Shown: positions 25,330 to 35,356, counted from the first letter of the stretch. The stretch: 48,200 nt of DNA from an uncultured Mediterraneibacter sp. (GCF_934309415.1 NZ_CAKRDI010000025.1:1-48200); one strand, 5' to 3'. The notes: a model not told the origin generated them from the letters alone. Program-made: numbers and translations.

Positions 25330-25358
25330 TTGTAATTCTGACAGAAATTCGTTACAAT
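25330..25358 (+). promoter_or_regulatory. Promoter of the comEA-led gene run
   Basis: TTGTAA (25330-25335), 17 bases, TACAAT (25353-25358), about 58 bases before the chosen ATG. Confidence 0.6.
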
Positions 25359-25415
25359 ATTCATATGTCCGGTAAACAAGGGGATATCCTGCAGTCGTCA
25401 GACTGTGAGGAAAAG

Positions 25416-26156
25416 ATGAAAAACGGATTAAAAAAGTTAAAGAAAATGAAATATTTAACAGGGATGCTGATTCTTTCAGTTGTATTCAGTACAGCTGCAT
25501 GTGGCAGAGAGCAGGAAGATACACTGCAGGAAATTACATCAGAACAGTTGCAGGAATCTGACCAGAACCAAGGCAGTGCCGGAGAGGAAAGTATGTCCGG
25601 AACAGCAGAGAATGCGAAAGGATCTGGGGGTTCCGGAATATCGGGTGGAACGAATTCGGAATCTGCTGCAGGAGAAAAAAGATCCGACGGAAGTCAGATA
25701 GGACAGACAATGTTTGTCTATGTCTGTGGTGCGGTAGAGGATGCAGGTGTCTATGAACTTCCGGAAGATGCGAGGATTTTTGATGCACTGGAAGCGGCAG
25801 GAGGCGTATCGACAAATGCAGCTACAGAATTGTTGAACCTTGCGGAACAGGCAGAAGACGGTATGCGGATCTATGTGCCGACAAGAGAAGAAGCAGAGGT
25901 ATCCGGGATGAATGCGATGGACCAGACGGCAGGAAACGGAACTGGGACAGGGCAGACGTCCAATGGAAAAGTGAATATCAATACGGCCGGAAAAGAGGAA
26001 CTGATGAGTCTGCGGGGAATCGGGGAAGCGAAAGCAGAGAGTATTTTAAAATACCGTGAATCCCACGGGAAGTTTGGATCAATCGAAGAACTGATGCAGA
26101 TTGATGGAATCAAGGAAGGCGTATTTAATAAGATTAAAGAAGATATTACAATATAG
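25416..26156 (+). CDS. comEA: ComEA-like DNA-binding lipoprotein
   Basis: DNA receptor of natural transformation that binds double-stranded DNA at the cell surface. The ~246-residue protein has a lipoprotein signal (MLILSVVFSTAAC, cysteine at about residue 30), a low-complexity Gly/Ser/Glu linker, a SLBB domain (FVYVCGAVEDAGVYELP) and a C-terminal pair of helix-hairpin-helix motifs (VNINTAGKEELMSLRGIGEA ... LMQIDGIKEGVFNKI). ComEA is usually membrane-anchored by a single helix; here lipid anchoring is predicted. ATG 25416 follows a GAGGAAAAG-like site; an ATG at 25365 would bury the signal. comEC lies four genes downstream. Confidence 0.88.
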   Translation: MKNGLKKLKKMKYLTGMLILSVVFSTAACGREQEDTLQEITSEQLQESDQNQGSAGEESMSGTAENAKGSGGSGISGGTNSESAAGEKRSDGSQIGQTMFVYVCGAVEDAGVYELPEDARIFDALEAAGGVSTNAATELLNLAEQAEDGMRIYVPTREEAEVSGMNAMDQTAGNGTGTGQTSNGKVNINTAGKEELMSLRGIGEAKAESILKYRESHGKFGSIEELMQIDGIKEGVFNKIKEDITI

Positions 26157-26323
26157 CGATAAAGCAAGAATGCCACGAAATAACATGCATGAATGGATTT
26201 GCAGGTGGTTTCGTAAAGTGAAAATGAAGGCAGGTCAATGTAGTGGGAAATTAATTTGGCTCAGGTATTTGAGAGGGGCTTTATGAGTGCTATAAAAGTA
26301 ACAGGAAGTCAGGAAAGAGGAGT

Positions 26324-27013
26324 ATGAGTAAGAAGATTTTAGTAGTGGATGATGAAAAATTAATCGTAAAAGGAATTCGATTCAGCCTGGAACAGGAAGG
26401 GATGGAAGTGGATTGCGCTTACGACGGAGAAGAGGCGTTGGAATTCGCAAAGAAATGTGAGTATGATCTGGTGCTTCTGGATGTCATGCTCCCGAAGATG
26501 GACGGATTTCAGGTATGTCAGCAGATTCGTGATTTCTCAGATATGCCGATCGTTATGCTGACTGCAAAGAGCGAGGACATGGATAAGATTCTCGGACTTG
26601 AGTATGGCGCAGACGATTATATCACCAAACCGTTCAATATTCTTGAAGTAAAGGCAAGAATCAAGGCGATTATGAGAAGAACCGCAAAGCGTAAAGAAGA
26701 GCCGGCAGGAAGCCCGGTACTGATCAAAGGCAATATGCGGATCGACTGTGAAGGCCGTCGTGTATTTATCGGAGACAGAGAGATTAATCTGACAGCGAAG
26801 GAATTCGATGTTCTTGAGCTTCTGGCTATGAATCCGAACAAGGTATACAGCAGAGAGAATCTGCTGAACCTGATCTGGGGTTATGATTATCCGGGAGATG
26901 CAAGAACGGTAGATGTGCATATCCGCCGCCTCAGAGAGAAGATCGAGACGAATCCAAGCGAACCGAAATATGTACATACGAAGTGGGGAGTGGGTTATTA
27001 TTTCCAAGGGTAA
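26324..27013 (+). CDS. OmpR/PhoB-family response regulator
   Basis: A 229-residue two-component output protein. The receiver domain has the acidic pair DDEKL, phospho-Asp in LVLLDVMLPKMDGF, and Lys in YITKPF; the winged-helix DNA-binding domain (residues ~130-229) carries NLTAKEFDVLELL and RTVDVHIRRLREKIE. It resembles WalR/VicR-type regulators. It overlaps or abuts the histidine kinase gene and shares the run with comEA and comEC. Target promoters are not deducible. Confidence 0.95.
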   Translation: MSKKILVVDDEKLIVKGIRFSLEQEGMEVDCAYDGEEALEFAKKCEYDLVLLDVMLPKMDGFQVCQQIRDFSDMPIVMLTAKSEDMDKILGLEYGADDYITKPFNILEVKARIKAIMRRTAKRKEEPAGSPVLIKGNMRIDCEGRRVFIGDREINLTAKEFDVLELLAMNPNKVYSRENLLNLIWGYDYPGDARTVDVHIRRLREKIETNPSEPKYVHTKWGVGYYFQG

Positions 27014-28445
27014 ATTTACATTTAAATTCAAAGATAACATCTTTAAAAATCTAAGATTCCGCATTTTCCTGATGGTGATGCTGGCCGGGATCATTCCCGG
27101 TACGGCAGCACTGTTTGGAATTGTGAAAGTCTATGAGTCACGGGCTGTATCTCTTCGTACAGCAGAAATTCAGAACCAATGTACAATTCTCAGCAATCAG
27201 ATGCTGACTTATAATTATCTGGAAGATCCGACTTCGGATGTGATGAATGCCAGTCTCCTTCAGCTGACGAATATTTACAGTGGAAGAGTTCGGATCATTG
27301 ATGATGATCTGAAAGTGATCAAGGATACATACAGCCTGGATGAAGGAAAGATTGACGTATCAGAAAATGTAGTCCGCTGTATGAAAGGCGAAAGTGGCAG
27401 TTACTACGATAAAAAGAACCATTATATTGAAGTGACGGCACCGATCACGGGAGCAGGAAGCAAGGAAGTTATTGGCGTCATGCTTGCGAGTGTTTCTACA
27501 GACAGTATAGAGGATTCGCTGAATATTCTTTACACACAGGGCGGAGTGATCCTGGGACTTGTATTTCTGATCCTGCTGATTGCCAGTGTTGTTCTGTCTG
27601 ACGGGATCGTGCGCCCACTTCGAAAGATCACGGAGACGATTTCCAATGTCAGTGAAGGATACACCGAAGACGTACTGCATGTAGATACATTTACAGAGAC
27701 AAAGAATATCAGTGAGGCCATCAATAAGATGATGGGACGCTTAAAACAGCTGGATGACTCCAGAGAAGAGTTTGTTTCGAATGTCTCACATGAACTGAAG
27801 ACACCGATGACTTCAATGAAAGTCCTGGCAGATTCACTTCTGGAGCAGGAAGGTGTTCCTGTGGAAATGTACCAGGAATTCATGGGAGATATTGCGAAGG
27901 AAATTGACCGTGAGAATAAGATCATTACAGACCTGCTTTCACTTGTGAAGATGGACAAGAAGAGACAAACGCTGAACATTGAATCAATGAACATCAACGA
28001 GCTGCTGGAGCAGATTCTGAAGCGGCTGCGTCCGATCGCACAGCAGAAAAATGTGGAGATCGTCATGGAAAGTTTCCGTCCGGTGACAGCGGAGATCGAT
28101 GAGACAAAATTTTCGCTTGCTATTTCCAATCTGGTGGAAAATGCGATCAAGTACAATCAGGACAACGGATGGGTGCATGTTTCTCTGAATGCGGATCATA
28201 AGTTTTTCTATATCAAAGTAGAGGATTCCGGAATCGGTATTCCGGAAGAGGACCAGGCACACATTTTCGAGCGATTTTACAGGGTGGATAAATCCCATTC
28301 CCGTGAGATCGGTGGAACCGGACTGGGACTTGCGATCGTGAGAAATGCAGTGATCGTACACAGAGGATCGATCAAGGTCTTCAGTGTAGAAGGAGAGGGT
28401 ACAACCTTTACCGTGCGGATTCCGTTGCTTTATGCAGCGTCTTAG
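26970..28445 (+). CDS. Sensor histidine kinase (HAMP, HisKA, HATPase)
   Basis: A ~490-residue sensor kinase. Two membrane helices flank an extracellular sensor part: FRIFLMVMLAGIIPGTAALF near the start and GLVFLILLIASVVLS near residue 220. Then HAMP, the HisKA box with the phosphorylated His in FVSNVSHELKTPMTS, and the ATPase N, G1 and G2 boxes (NLVENAIKYN, VEDSGIGIP, GGTGLGLAIV). The order is like WalK without its PAS domain. The start is uncertain: ATG 26970 lies 44 bases inside the response regulator gene and has no clear ribosome site, so translation may depend on the upstream gene or use a rarer codon near 27000. Confidence 0.9.
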   Translation: MYIRSGEWVIISKGKFTFKFKDNIFKNLRFRIFLMVMLAGIIPGTAALFGIVKVYESRAVSLRTAEIQNQCTILSNQMLTYNYLEDPTSDVMNASLLQLTNIYSGRVRIIDDDLKVIKDTYSLDEGKIDVSENVVRCMKGESGSYYDKKNHYIEVTAPITGAGSKEVIGVMLASVSTDSIEDSLNILYTQGGVILGLVFLILLIASVVLSDGIVRPLRKITETISNVSEGYTEDVLHVDTFTETKNISEAINKMMGRLKQLDDSREEFVSNVSHELKTPMTSMKVLADSLLEQEGVPVEMYQEFMGDIAKEIDRENKIITDLLSLVKMDKKRQTLNIESMNINELLEQILKRLRPIAQQKNVEIVMESFRPVTAEIDETKFSLAISNLVENAIKYNQDNGWVHVSLNADHKFFYIKVEDSGIGIPEEDQAHIFERFYRVDKSHSREIGGTGLGLAIVRNAVIVHRGSIKVFSVEGEGTTFTVRIPLLYAAS

Positions 28446-28453
28446 GAGGAAAG

Positions 28454-29389
28454 ATGGAGATGAGGAGAAAGAAGTTAAAAGGCCTTCTGTTCTGTCTGGT
28501 TTTTGTCTTGGGACTGACAGCGTGCGGAGGAAAGAACAAAGTAAAAGAGGGAGACTCTTTTGTGTACTGTATGAATACAGATAAGACCGGACTTGTAAAG
28601 AATGCCTGCGAGATCCAGGGGGATGGGATTCAGGAAAAGGCAGAGTCTGTTCTGAAAGAAATGCAGGAGTCTACTGATGAGACACAGTGTACACCGGCGC
28701 TTCCAAAAGAAGTGAAAGTATTGTGGTGTATTTTAAAGGGAAGTATTCTGGAAGTGAACTTCAGCGAAGAATACAAGGATACAAAACCACTGGAAGAAAA
28801 GCTGATGCGTGCGGCGATTGTACAGTCGCTGATGCAGCTTGATGGGGTGAATGCAGTATCGATCCTGGTAGGGGGAGTTCAACTCCAGGATGAATCAGGA
28901 GAAAACATCGGTCTGTTGAATGAAGATGATTTTGTAAAAAATACAGATTCACTCAGTTCGTATCAGACCGGAACAATCACTTTGTATTTTGCAAATAAGA
29001 ATGGAGATAAGCTGGTAGAACAGACGATGGATGTACGTTACAGCAGCAATGTGTCGAAGGAAAAACTGATCGTTGAAAAACTGATGCAGGGTCCGGTTGG
29101 CACAGATGCGTACCCGACAATCAATCCAAAGACCAATCTGTTAAGTGTATCGACGAAGGATGGAATCTGTTATGTGAATTTTGACAGCACATTCCTGACC
29201 AGTGCATACGATGTGCTTCCGGAGATTACGATTTATTCTCTGGTGAATTCTATTGTAAACGGCACAGATGCGACGAGGGTACAGATTACGATCAACGGAG
29301 AATCAAAAGCAAAATATATGGAAAAAGTAGATCTCTCAGAACCTTTTGGGGAAGAGATGGAATGGATCGCAGTGAAAAATGAAAAATGA
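28454..29389 (+). CDS. GerMN-domain lipoprotein
   Basis: A 311-residue exported lipoprotein: GLLFCLVFVLGLTAC gives a lipobox with the cysteine at about residue 24. Two repeats of a GerMN-type domain follow, each with a YVNFDSTF/EVNFSEEY-like strand (LEVNFSEEYKD around residue 98, CYVNFDSTFLTS around residue 240). GerMN proteins are linked to sporulation or germination and to cell-envelope sensing. It follows the kinase by 8 bases, and a sensor partner is possible. AGGAGG lies 4 bases before ATG 28454 and 10 bases before ATG 28460; either could start. It overlaps comEC by four bases. Confidence 0.85.
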   Translation: MEMRRKKLKGLLFCLVFVLGLTACGGKNKVKEGDSFVYCMNTDKTGLVKNACEIQGDGIQEKAESVLKEMQESTDETQCTPALPKEVKVLWCILKGSILEVNFSEEYKDTKPLEEKLMRAAIVQSLMQLDGVNAVSILVGGVQLQDESGENIGLLNEDDFVKNTDSLSSYQTGTITLYFANKNGDKLVEQTMDVRYSSNVSKEKLIVEKLMQGPVGTDAYPTINPKTNLLSVSTKDGICYVNFDSTFLTSAYDVLPEITIYSLVNSIVNGTDATRVQITINGESKAKYMEKVDLSEPFGEEMEWIAVKNEK

Positions 29390-31863
29390 TCAGGCGGCCG
29401 CTCTGTATGGCATGTATGTTATTGCTTGCCATACAGACTGTGCGTGTCTGTGGATTGCAGAGTACACCGGATCAGCAGCAGACGAAAGCAGAGCAGATCG
29501 CAGATGGAACTGTAGTTTCGGGCAGTGGCACAGTCTATAAAATCGAAGACAAATCTAAAAATACAGCAGTATATCTAAAGCAAAACCAGATGATCGGTCA
29601 GGAAAGGAATCTGGAAGAAGCAAAGCTTTTGGTCTATATCAGACCGGAACAGCTACAAAGAGAATTGAATATTGGAGACAGGGTAATTTTTCAGGGAGAG
29701 AAAACATCTTTTGAAACAGCACGAAATCCCGGAAATTTTGACCAGAAAAGTTATTATCAGGTACAGGGGATCCATGTGATGGTCCGGGCGGAAGAGATGA
29801 AGATTTTGTATCCGTGGGAACAGCAGAGAATCTGGTGGAGAAGAATTGCGGCAGGTGTTGAGAACAGACTGCGGCAGTTACGCATTCACTGGTCATCAGA
29901 ATTAGAGCAGTCACTTGGAGAATATTACGGAAATACAATGAGAGCAGTTTTACTTGGAGATAAAAGTGGACTGGATTCAGAGATGAAAAAGTTATACCAA
30001 AAGAATGGAATCGGGCATCTGCTGGCTATTTCCGGACTGCATATGTCACTCATCGGAAGATCTGTATACCAGTTCCTAAGAAAAAGAGGAAGTTCTTTTT
30101 TGTTCGCGGGAATATGTAGTGGAGGAATTCTATTACTTTATCTGGTCATGGTGGGTCCACAGGTGTCCAGCTTCAGGGCGGTGATGATGTTTCTGATCTG
30201 GATTGGTGCAGAAGTGACGGGAAGAAAGTATGATCTGTTGACCAGCCTTTCGTTCACTGCTACGATTTTGTGCATTTATCAGCCGTTGTATCTGACAGAC
30301 CGGTCTTTTTTACTTTCTTTTGGGGCGATCCTTGGGATTGCGTTGTTGAAACCTTGCTTTGAATGGAGAAATGAATCAGAAAAGAAGGAAGGGGAAGAAA
30401 GCAGAAAAAATAAGAGTCTGTTTTACAGTAAGATGTTTTACAGCAAGAGCCTGTTTTACATTAAAAGTTTATTCTGCGGATGGCTAAAAGTGCTGGCAGA
30501 AAAAATAAGTGACGGGCTGTCAGTCAGCCTTGCTGTAAATGGGATGTTGTTGGGGATCATGTTGTATTTTTACTATGAGATTCCTCCATATTCTTTATTA
30601 CTGAATCTCATGCTTGTCCCGCTATTCCCGATTGTGATGCTGGCAGGAATTCTGGGGCTTTTTACGGTGGGACTGCCTCTTTCGTTGAGTGCTGTTTGTT
30701 TTTGGTGTGTGGGAAGAATGTTGAAGTTGTATGATCAGATCTGCGAAGTTTTTGCCGGGATTCCGGGCAGCCGGATTGTGACAGGGCAGCCGGAGAAGTG
30801 GTGGGTGATGGCGTATTATGTGGCGGTTCTGGTGGTGTGGGGGATCTGTTATGTGAGGAGAAATAGAAAACAAGGAAAGTATGTCAGATTAAAAGAAAAT
30901 AAGTTTAACCAGGAGAAGGAGAGTAAGTCAGAATCCAAAAGACAGAGGGGTAATAGGAAGATTGCATATGGTTTAATTTTAGGAATCATGATTGGTTTTG
31001 TTTTATTCTGCAAAGGAAAAAGTATGGATCATTCCCAGCTTCAGGTAACGATGATCGATGTGGGGCAGGGAGATAGTATTTTTATAAAAGACAGGGAAGG
31101 AATTGCATATCTGGTGGATGGCGGAAGCAGCAGTGTGACATCGGTTGGAAGTTATCGGATGGAACCGTTTCTACTGTCCCAGGGAATCGCACAGTTGGAT
31201 TATGTTTTTGCAACACATGGAGATGAAGACCATGTGAATGGAATCCAGGAATTGCTGGAAGGACAGACGCTGGGAATAAAAATCAGGACGCTGGTTTTGC
31301 CGCCGGAAGAATATGTGGATGAAAAGTTAAAGGATCTTGCGCAGACAGCAGCGGAACATGGAACGAAAGTGGCTGCGATTCGTCAGGGACAAAGGGTTGG
31401 AAGGGCTTTAACCTGTCTTGGGCCGGTTGGAACATCAGAAACAGATAAGAATACGATGGTAGAAGTCCTGGAAGCAGGGAATGAAGCTTCTACAGTACTG
31501 AAACTGGAGGATGGAGTATTTCGTATGCTTTTGACTGGAGATCTGGAAGGAAATGGGGAGAAACAGTTGACTGAGATGCTGAATAAGGAGCAGGGACCCC
31601 ATTTCCTGATCTTGAAAGCAGGACATCACGGCTCTAAGAATTCAAGTTCTGCGGAATTTCTAAAAGCAGTCAGCCCACGCGCCACACTGATTTCCGCAGG
31701 AAAGAACAACCGTTATGGACATCCCCATGCCGAAACACTGGAAAGACTGCAGGAAGCAGGAAGCAAGGTGTGGTCCACACAGGAATGTGGGGCGATTACA
31801 TTGAGGAGTGATGGGGAGAGGGTTATGATTGAGAAGTATGTTAAATCAAGATCTTTTCAATAG
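29386..31863 (+). CDS. comEC: ComEC/Rec2 DNA-uptake channel
   Basis: Membrane protein that carries single-stranded DNA into the cell in natural transformation. The 825 residues hold an N-terminal DUF4131-like domain, a central competence domain with many membrane helices (LLAISGLHMSLIG is the family signature, near residue 210), and a C-terminal metallo-beta-lactamase-like domain with VTMIDVGQGDSIFIKD, ATHGDEDHVNGIQE and LKAGHHGSKNSSS. The stretch at about residues 325-360 is unusually Lys/Ser-rich with FYSK-like repeats. Overlaps the GerMN gene by four bases (ATGA). The run comEA to comEC suggests a competence function, although its use is unproven in most Lachnospiraceae. Confidence 0.95.
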   Translation: MIRRPLCMACMLLLAIQTVRVCGLQSTPDQQQTKAEQIADGTVVSGSGTVYKIEDKSKNTAVYLKQNQMIGQERNLEEAKLLVYIRPEQLQRELNIGDRVIFQGEKTSFETARNPGNFDQKSYYQVQGIHVMVRAEEMKILYPWEQQRIWWRRIAAGVENRLRQLRIHWSSELEQSLGEYYGNTMRAVLLGDKSGLDSEMKKLYQKNGIGHLLAISGLHMSLIGRSVYQFLRKRGSSFLFAGICSGGILLLYLVMVGPQVSSFRAVMMFLIWIGAEVTGRKYDLLTSLSFTATILCIYQPLYLTDRSFLLSFGAILGIALLKPCFEWRNESEKKEGEESRKNKSLFYSKMFYSKSLFYIKSLFCGWLKVLAEKISDGLSVSLAVNGMLLGIMLYFYYEIPPYSLLLNLMLVPLFPIVMLAGILGLFTVGLPLSLSAVCFWCVGRMLKLYDQICEVFAGIPGSRIVTGQPEKWWVMAYYVAVLVVWGICYVRRNRKQGKYVRLKENKFNQEKESKSESKRQRGNRKIAYGLILGIMIGFVLFCKGKSMDHSQLQVTMIDVGQGDSIFIKDREGIAYLVDGGSSSVTSVGSYRMEPFLLSQGIAQLDYVFATHGDEDHVNGIQELLEGQTLGIKIRTLVLPPEEYVDEKLKDLAQTAAEHGTKVAAIRQGQRVGRALTCLGPVGTSETDKNTMVEVLEAGNEASTVLKLEDGVFRMLLTGDLEGNGEKQLTEMLNKEQGPHFLILKAGHHGSKNSSSAEFLKAVSPRATLISAGKNNRYGHPHAETLERLQEAGSKVWSTQECGAITLRSDGERVMIEKYVKSRSFQ

Positions 31864-31866
31864 CTC

Positions 31867-31896
31867 TTGTCAAACCTCCAACTTTTCCTTTATAAT
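31867..31896 (+). promoter_or_regulatory. Candidate promoter of holA
   Basis: TTGTCA (31867-31872), 18 bases, TATAAT (31891-31896), 10 bases before the ATG. The short leader makes this plausible only for a near-leaderless start. Confidence 0.4.
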
Positions 31897-31905
31897 AGAG
31901 AAGTT

Positions 31906-32898
31906 ATGAAGAACTTAAATGCAGATTTGAAATCAGGACAATTTAAGCAGGTATATCTTCTGTATGGAGAAGAAGGATATCTGAAGAAACAGTATAAAGA
32001 CCGGTTTATCAAAGCGATGCTTCCGGATGGTGACACGATGAATTACGCCTACTATGAAGGAAAGAATACGGATGTCAAAGAAGTGATCGATCTGGCGGAG
32101 ACGCTTCCGTTCTTTGCGGAGCGGAGACTGATTGTTTTTGAAAATACAGGATTTTTCAAAACAGCGGCAGGAGCGGATCTGGCAGATTATGTGAAGGAAA
32201 TGCCGGAGACAACGTATTTTGTCTTTGTAGAAAATGAAGTGGATAAGAGAAACAAGCTCTACAAAGCTGTGAACAGTAAAGGCTATGCAGTAGAGTTGTC
32301 TACACAGGATGAAGGAACTCTGAAACGCTGGGTATTTAATCTTGCGCGCCGGGAGAATAAAGAGATGTCAGAAGCTGTGATCACATACTTTATCGGAAAA
32401 GTAGGAACCGATATGGAGAAGATCCAGAGAGAACTGGAGAAAGTGATCTGTTATGCCATTGACCGTAACACGCTGACGAAGGAAGATGTGGACGCAGTCT
32501 GTGTAACGCAGCTTTCCAACCATATCTTTGAGATGGTTGATGCGGTGGCTGCAGGGAATCAGAAACGGGCATTGGATTTGTATTATGAACTGCTGGCACT
32601 GAAAGAACCGGCAATGCGGATTCTTTACATGCTGGCCAGACAGTACCGGATTCTTTTTCATGTAAAAGCACTGGCAAATCAGGGCTATGGACGGAAAGAG
32701 ATCGCATCCAAAGCTGGGATCCATCCTTTTGTTGCAGGAAAGAATATAGAACAGTCCAGGCGCTTTAAAATGAAAGAACTGCGTGGAGTTATGGAAGAAG
32801 CGGCGCAGTTGGAACAGGATGTAAAGACAGGACTTCTGACAGACACACTGGCGGTGGAACTGTTTATTGTGAAGCAGTCGGAGAAATCGTCAAAGTAG
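31906..32898 (+). CDS. holA: DNA polymerase III delta subunit
   Basis: Clamp-loader subunit that opens the beta clamp. The ~330 residues have the family fold: QVYLLYGEEGYLKKQYKDRF at the start (AAA-like domain with a degenerate P-loop, as expected), LPFFAERRLIVFENTGFF (clamp contact) and C-terminal collar helices with LYYELLALKEPAMRILYMLARQ. Start is ATG 31906; an upstream in-frame TTG at 31867 overlaps the promoter-like sequence. Follows comEC closely, as is common in Firmicutes. Confidence 0.93.
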   Translation: MKNLNADLKSGQFKQVYLLYGEEGYLKKQYKDRFIKAMLPDGDTMNYAYYEGKNTDVKEVIDLAETLPFFAERRLIVFENTGFFKTAAGADLADYVKEMPETTYFVFVENEVDKRNKLYKAVNSKGYAVELSTQDEGTLKRWVFNLARRENKEMSEAVITYFIGKVGTDMEKIQRELEKVICYAIDRNTLTKEDVDAVCVTQLSNHIFEMVDAVAAGNQKRALDLYYELLALKEPAMRILYMLARQYRILFHVKALANQGYGRKEIASKAGIHPFVAGKNIEQSRRFKMKELRGVMEEAAQLEQDVKTGLLTDTLAVELFIVKQSEKSSK

Positions 32899-32997
32899 AT
32901 CTAAGAAAATGCAATAAAAAATCAACAAGAATGGAAGATAAATCATATTTCAAAATAGAAGTAGATTTAGATTGCAAGAATATTTTTAATCTATGCT

Positions 32998-33159
32998 AGA
33001 GTGTGTCTGAAAAATCATTCCTGCAATCTACATGCCCCACTTTACGGTATATTTTGCCTTCATTCGGTTGACGTAGCCCGCTACGCCGCCCTCATTCAGA
33101 CAAAATCTCCCATAAATTGTGACATATATCTTGCAGAAAGCATTTTTAAGACACGCTCT
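32998..33159. mobile_element. Family C, TA-flanked miniature inverted-repeat element
   Basis: Ends are AGAGTGTGTCTGAAAAAT (32998-33015) and ATTTTTAAGACACGCTCT (33142-33159), an 18-bp inverted repeat with two mismatches. If the element starts at GAGTGTG and ends at CACGCTC, it is flanked by TA on both sides, as for IS630/mariner-type insertions. No transposase inside: a frame at 33001-33216 is not a real gene. Solo ends occur at 18016, 12648 and about 43809. Confidence 0.7.
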
Positions 33160-33321
33160 AAATCAAAAAATTCAAGTTTTGGCGTGAATGCAGCTTATAT
33201 CATTTGTTGTATGTGATTTTAAATAATAAGATATGTAATATTCAGACTATCTGGGAGAAGTTGCAGAAGTCAAAATCATTGGAGATCAGAAAAAATTGCA
33301 GGAAAAAATGGAGGAAAAAAA

Positions 33322-35136
33322 GTGGCGACAATTGACCAGAAACACATTAGAAATTTTTGTATTATCGCACATATAGATCATGGTAAATCTACACTGGCAG
33401 ACAGAATCATTGAGATGACAGGACTTCTGACCAGCAGAGAGATGCAGTCCCAGGTGCTGGATAACATGGATCTTGAAAGAGAACGTGGAATCACGATCAA
33501 AGCACAGGCAGTTCGTACTGTCTATACAGCAGATGACGGAGAAGAATACATCTTCAACCTGATCGATACACCGGGACATGTGGATTTCAACTATGAAGTA
33601 TCTCGAAGCCTGGCGGCATGTGACGGAGCAATCCTTGTCGTAGATGCGGCACAGGGAGTAGAAGCACAGACTTTGGCAAACGTATACCTTGCACTGGATC
33701 ATGATCTGGACGTTATGCCGGTCATCAATAAGATTGATCTGCCGAGTGCAGACCCGGAGCGTGTAAAGGAAGAAATCGAGGATGTGATCGGTATCGAAGC
33801 AGAAGATGCACCGCTGATCTCAGCAAAGACAGGACTGAATGTACACGATGTTCTGGAACAGATCGTAAATAAGATTCCTTCTCCGGTAGGAGATCCAGAT
33901 GCACCGCTGCAGGCGCTGATCTTTGATTCAAAATATGATTCTTACAAAGGAGTTATTGTATTTTGCCGAATCAAGGAAGGTACGGTCAAAAAAGGCACTC
34001 CGATGCTGATGATGGCGACTGGAGCAAGAGCAGAAGTTGTAGAAGTCGGAACATTCGGTGCCGGACAGTTCATCCCTTGTGATGAGCTGGAAGCTGGAAT
34101 GGTTGGATATATCACAGCCAGCCTGAAAAATGTAAAAGATACCCGTGTAGGAGATACAATTACAAATGCGGACAATCCGTGTGCAGAACCACTTCCGGGA
34201 TACAAGAAAGTAAATCCGATGGTATACTGTGGACTTTATCCGGCAGATGGAGCAAAGTATCCGGATCTGAGAGATGCGCTTGAAAAACTGCAGCTCAATG
34301 ATGCGGCGCTGCAGTTTGAGGCGGAGACATCTGTTGCACTGGGATTTGGATTCCGTTGTGGATTCCTGGGACTGCTTCATCTGGAGATCATTCAGGAGCG
34401 ACTGGAGAGAGAGTATAACCTGGATCTTGTGACAACCGCACCGAGTGTTATTTACAAGATTCATAAGACAAACGGAGAGGTGATTGATCTGACGAACCCG
34501 ACCAATATGCCGGATCCGGCAGAAATTGAATACATGGAAGAGCCGATGGTAAAAGCAGAGATCATGGTAACTTCCGAATACATCGGAGCAATCATGGATC
34601 TGTGTCAGGAACGCCGTGGTATTTATCAGGGAATGGAATACATTGAGGAAACACGTGCAGTGCTGACTTACCACCTTCCATTGAATGAGATTATTTACGA
34701 TTTCTTTGATGCACTGAAATCCAGATCCAGAGGATATGCATCCTTCGATTATGAGATGATGGGCTATACACGTTCTGAACTTGTAAAACTGGATATCCTG
34801 ATCAATAAAGAAGAAGTCGATGCTCTTTCCTTTATTGTATTCGAGGGAAGTGCTTATGAACGTGGAAGAAAGATGTGCGAGAAGCTCAAAGAAGAGATTC
34901 CGCGTCAGCTCTTTGAAATCCCGATTCAGGCAGCAGTCGGAAGCAAGATCATTGCAAGAGAGACTGTAAAGGCGATGAGAAAAGATGTCCTTGCCAAGTG
35001 TTACGGTGGTGATATTTCCCGTAAGAAGAAACTGCTGGAGAAGCAGAAAGAAGGAAAGAAGAGAATGCGTCAGGTCGGAAATGTAGAGATTCCGCAGAAA
35101 GCATTCATGAGTGTGCTGAAACTGGATGATAACTAA
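33322..35136 (+). CDS. lepA: Elongation factor 4 (LepA)
   Basis: Ribosome-bound GTPase that back-translocates or aids assembly. The 604 residues carry [15 protein letters not shown] (G1), the RGITIKAQ switch, DTPGHVDF (G3) and [14 protein letters not shown] (G4), then the LepA-specific C-terminal domain ending in [20 protein letters not shown]. Length is standard. Start is a GTG at 33322 with GGAGG upstream. It follows a 422-bp gap that carries the family C element and lies before hemW, a common order. Confidence 0.98.
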   Translation: MATIDQKHIRNFCIIAHIDHGKSTLADRIIEMTGLLTSREMQSQVLDNMDLERERGITIKAQAVRTVYTADDGEEYIFNLIDTPGHVDFNYEVSRSLAACDGAILVVDAAQGVEAQTLANVYLALDHDLDVMPVINKIDLPSADPERVKEEIEDVIGIEAEDAPLISAKTGLNVHDVLEQIVNKIPSPVGDPDAPLQALIFDSKYDSYKGVIVFCRIKEGTVKKGTPMLMMATGARAEVVEVGTFGAGQFIPCDELEAGMVGYITASLKNVKDTRVGDTITNADNPCAEPLPGYKKVNPMVYCGLYPADGAKYPDLRDALEKLQLNDAALQFEAETSVALGFGFRCGFLGLLHLEIIQERLEREYNLDLVTTAPSVIYKIHKTNGEVIDLTNPTNMPDPAEIEYMEEPMVKAEIMVTSEYIGAIMDLCQERRGIYQGMEYIEETRAVLTYHLPLNEIIYDFFDALKSRSRGYASFDYEMMGYTRSELVKLDILINKEEVDALSFIVFEGSAYERGRKMCEKLKEEIPRQLFEIPIQAAVGSKIIARETVKAMRKDVLAKCYGGDISRKKKLLEKQKEGKKRMRQVGNVEIPQKAFMSVLKLDDN

Positions 35137-35177
35137 AAGGTCTGCAAGTAAAGGTAGGCGAAAAACGAAGCGATAGT

Positions 35178-35216
35178 CGCCGGATGCAGAAAGCTGTGTC
35201 TGGCGGCGCTTTTTAT
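35178..35216 (+). terminator. Terminator after lepA
   Basis: CGCCGGATGCAG (35178-35189) and CTGTGTCTGGCG pair across a short AAAG loop, followed by GCTTTTTAT. G-T and one mismatch are included. Confidence 0.65.
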
Positions 35217-35356
35217 ATAGTAGAAAATATTTTCCTTATAGAAACATTTTGCAGAAGGTACGCTGTGGAATACAAAAAAGAGAGCATATGGAAATTAGAA
35301 ATGATGATAAAGCAGATCTTGGGAACATTCATTTATAGTCAGGAAAGTGTTATATT

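Noticed and set aside
33001..33216. 71-codon frame inside the family C element
   Set aside because: It crosses both inverted-repeat ends, has no ribosome site and no recognisable content; it is a by-product of the element.
33928..34674. 248-codon minus-strand frame opposite lepA
   Set aside because: Cys/His-rich shadow of a highly conserved gene on the plus strand; the same holds for long minus-strand frames opposite argJ, argD, ulaG and the PRD regulator.
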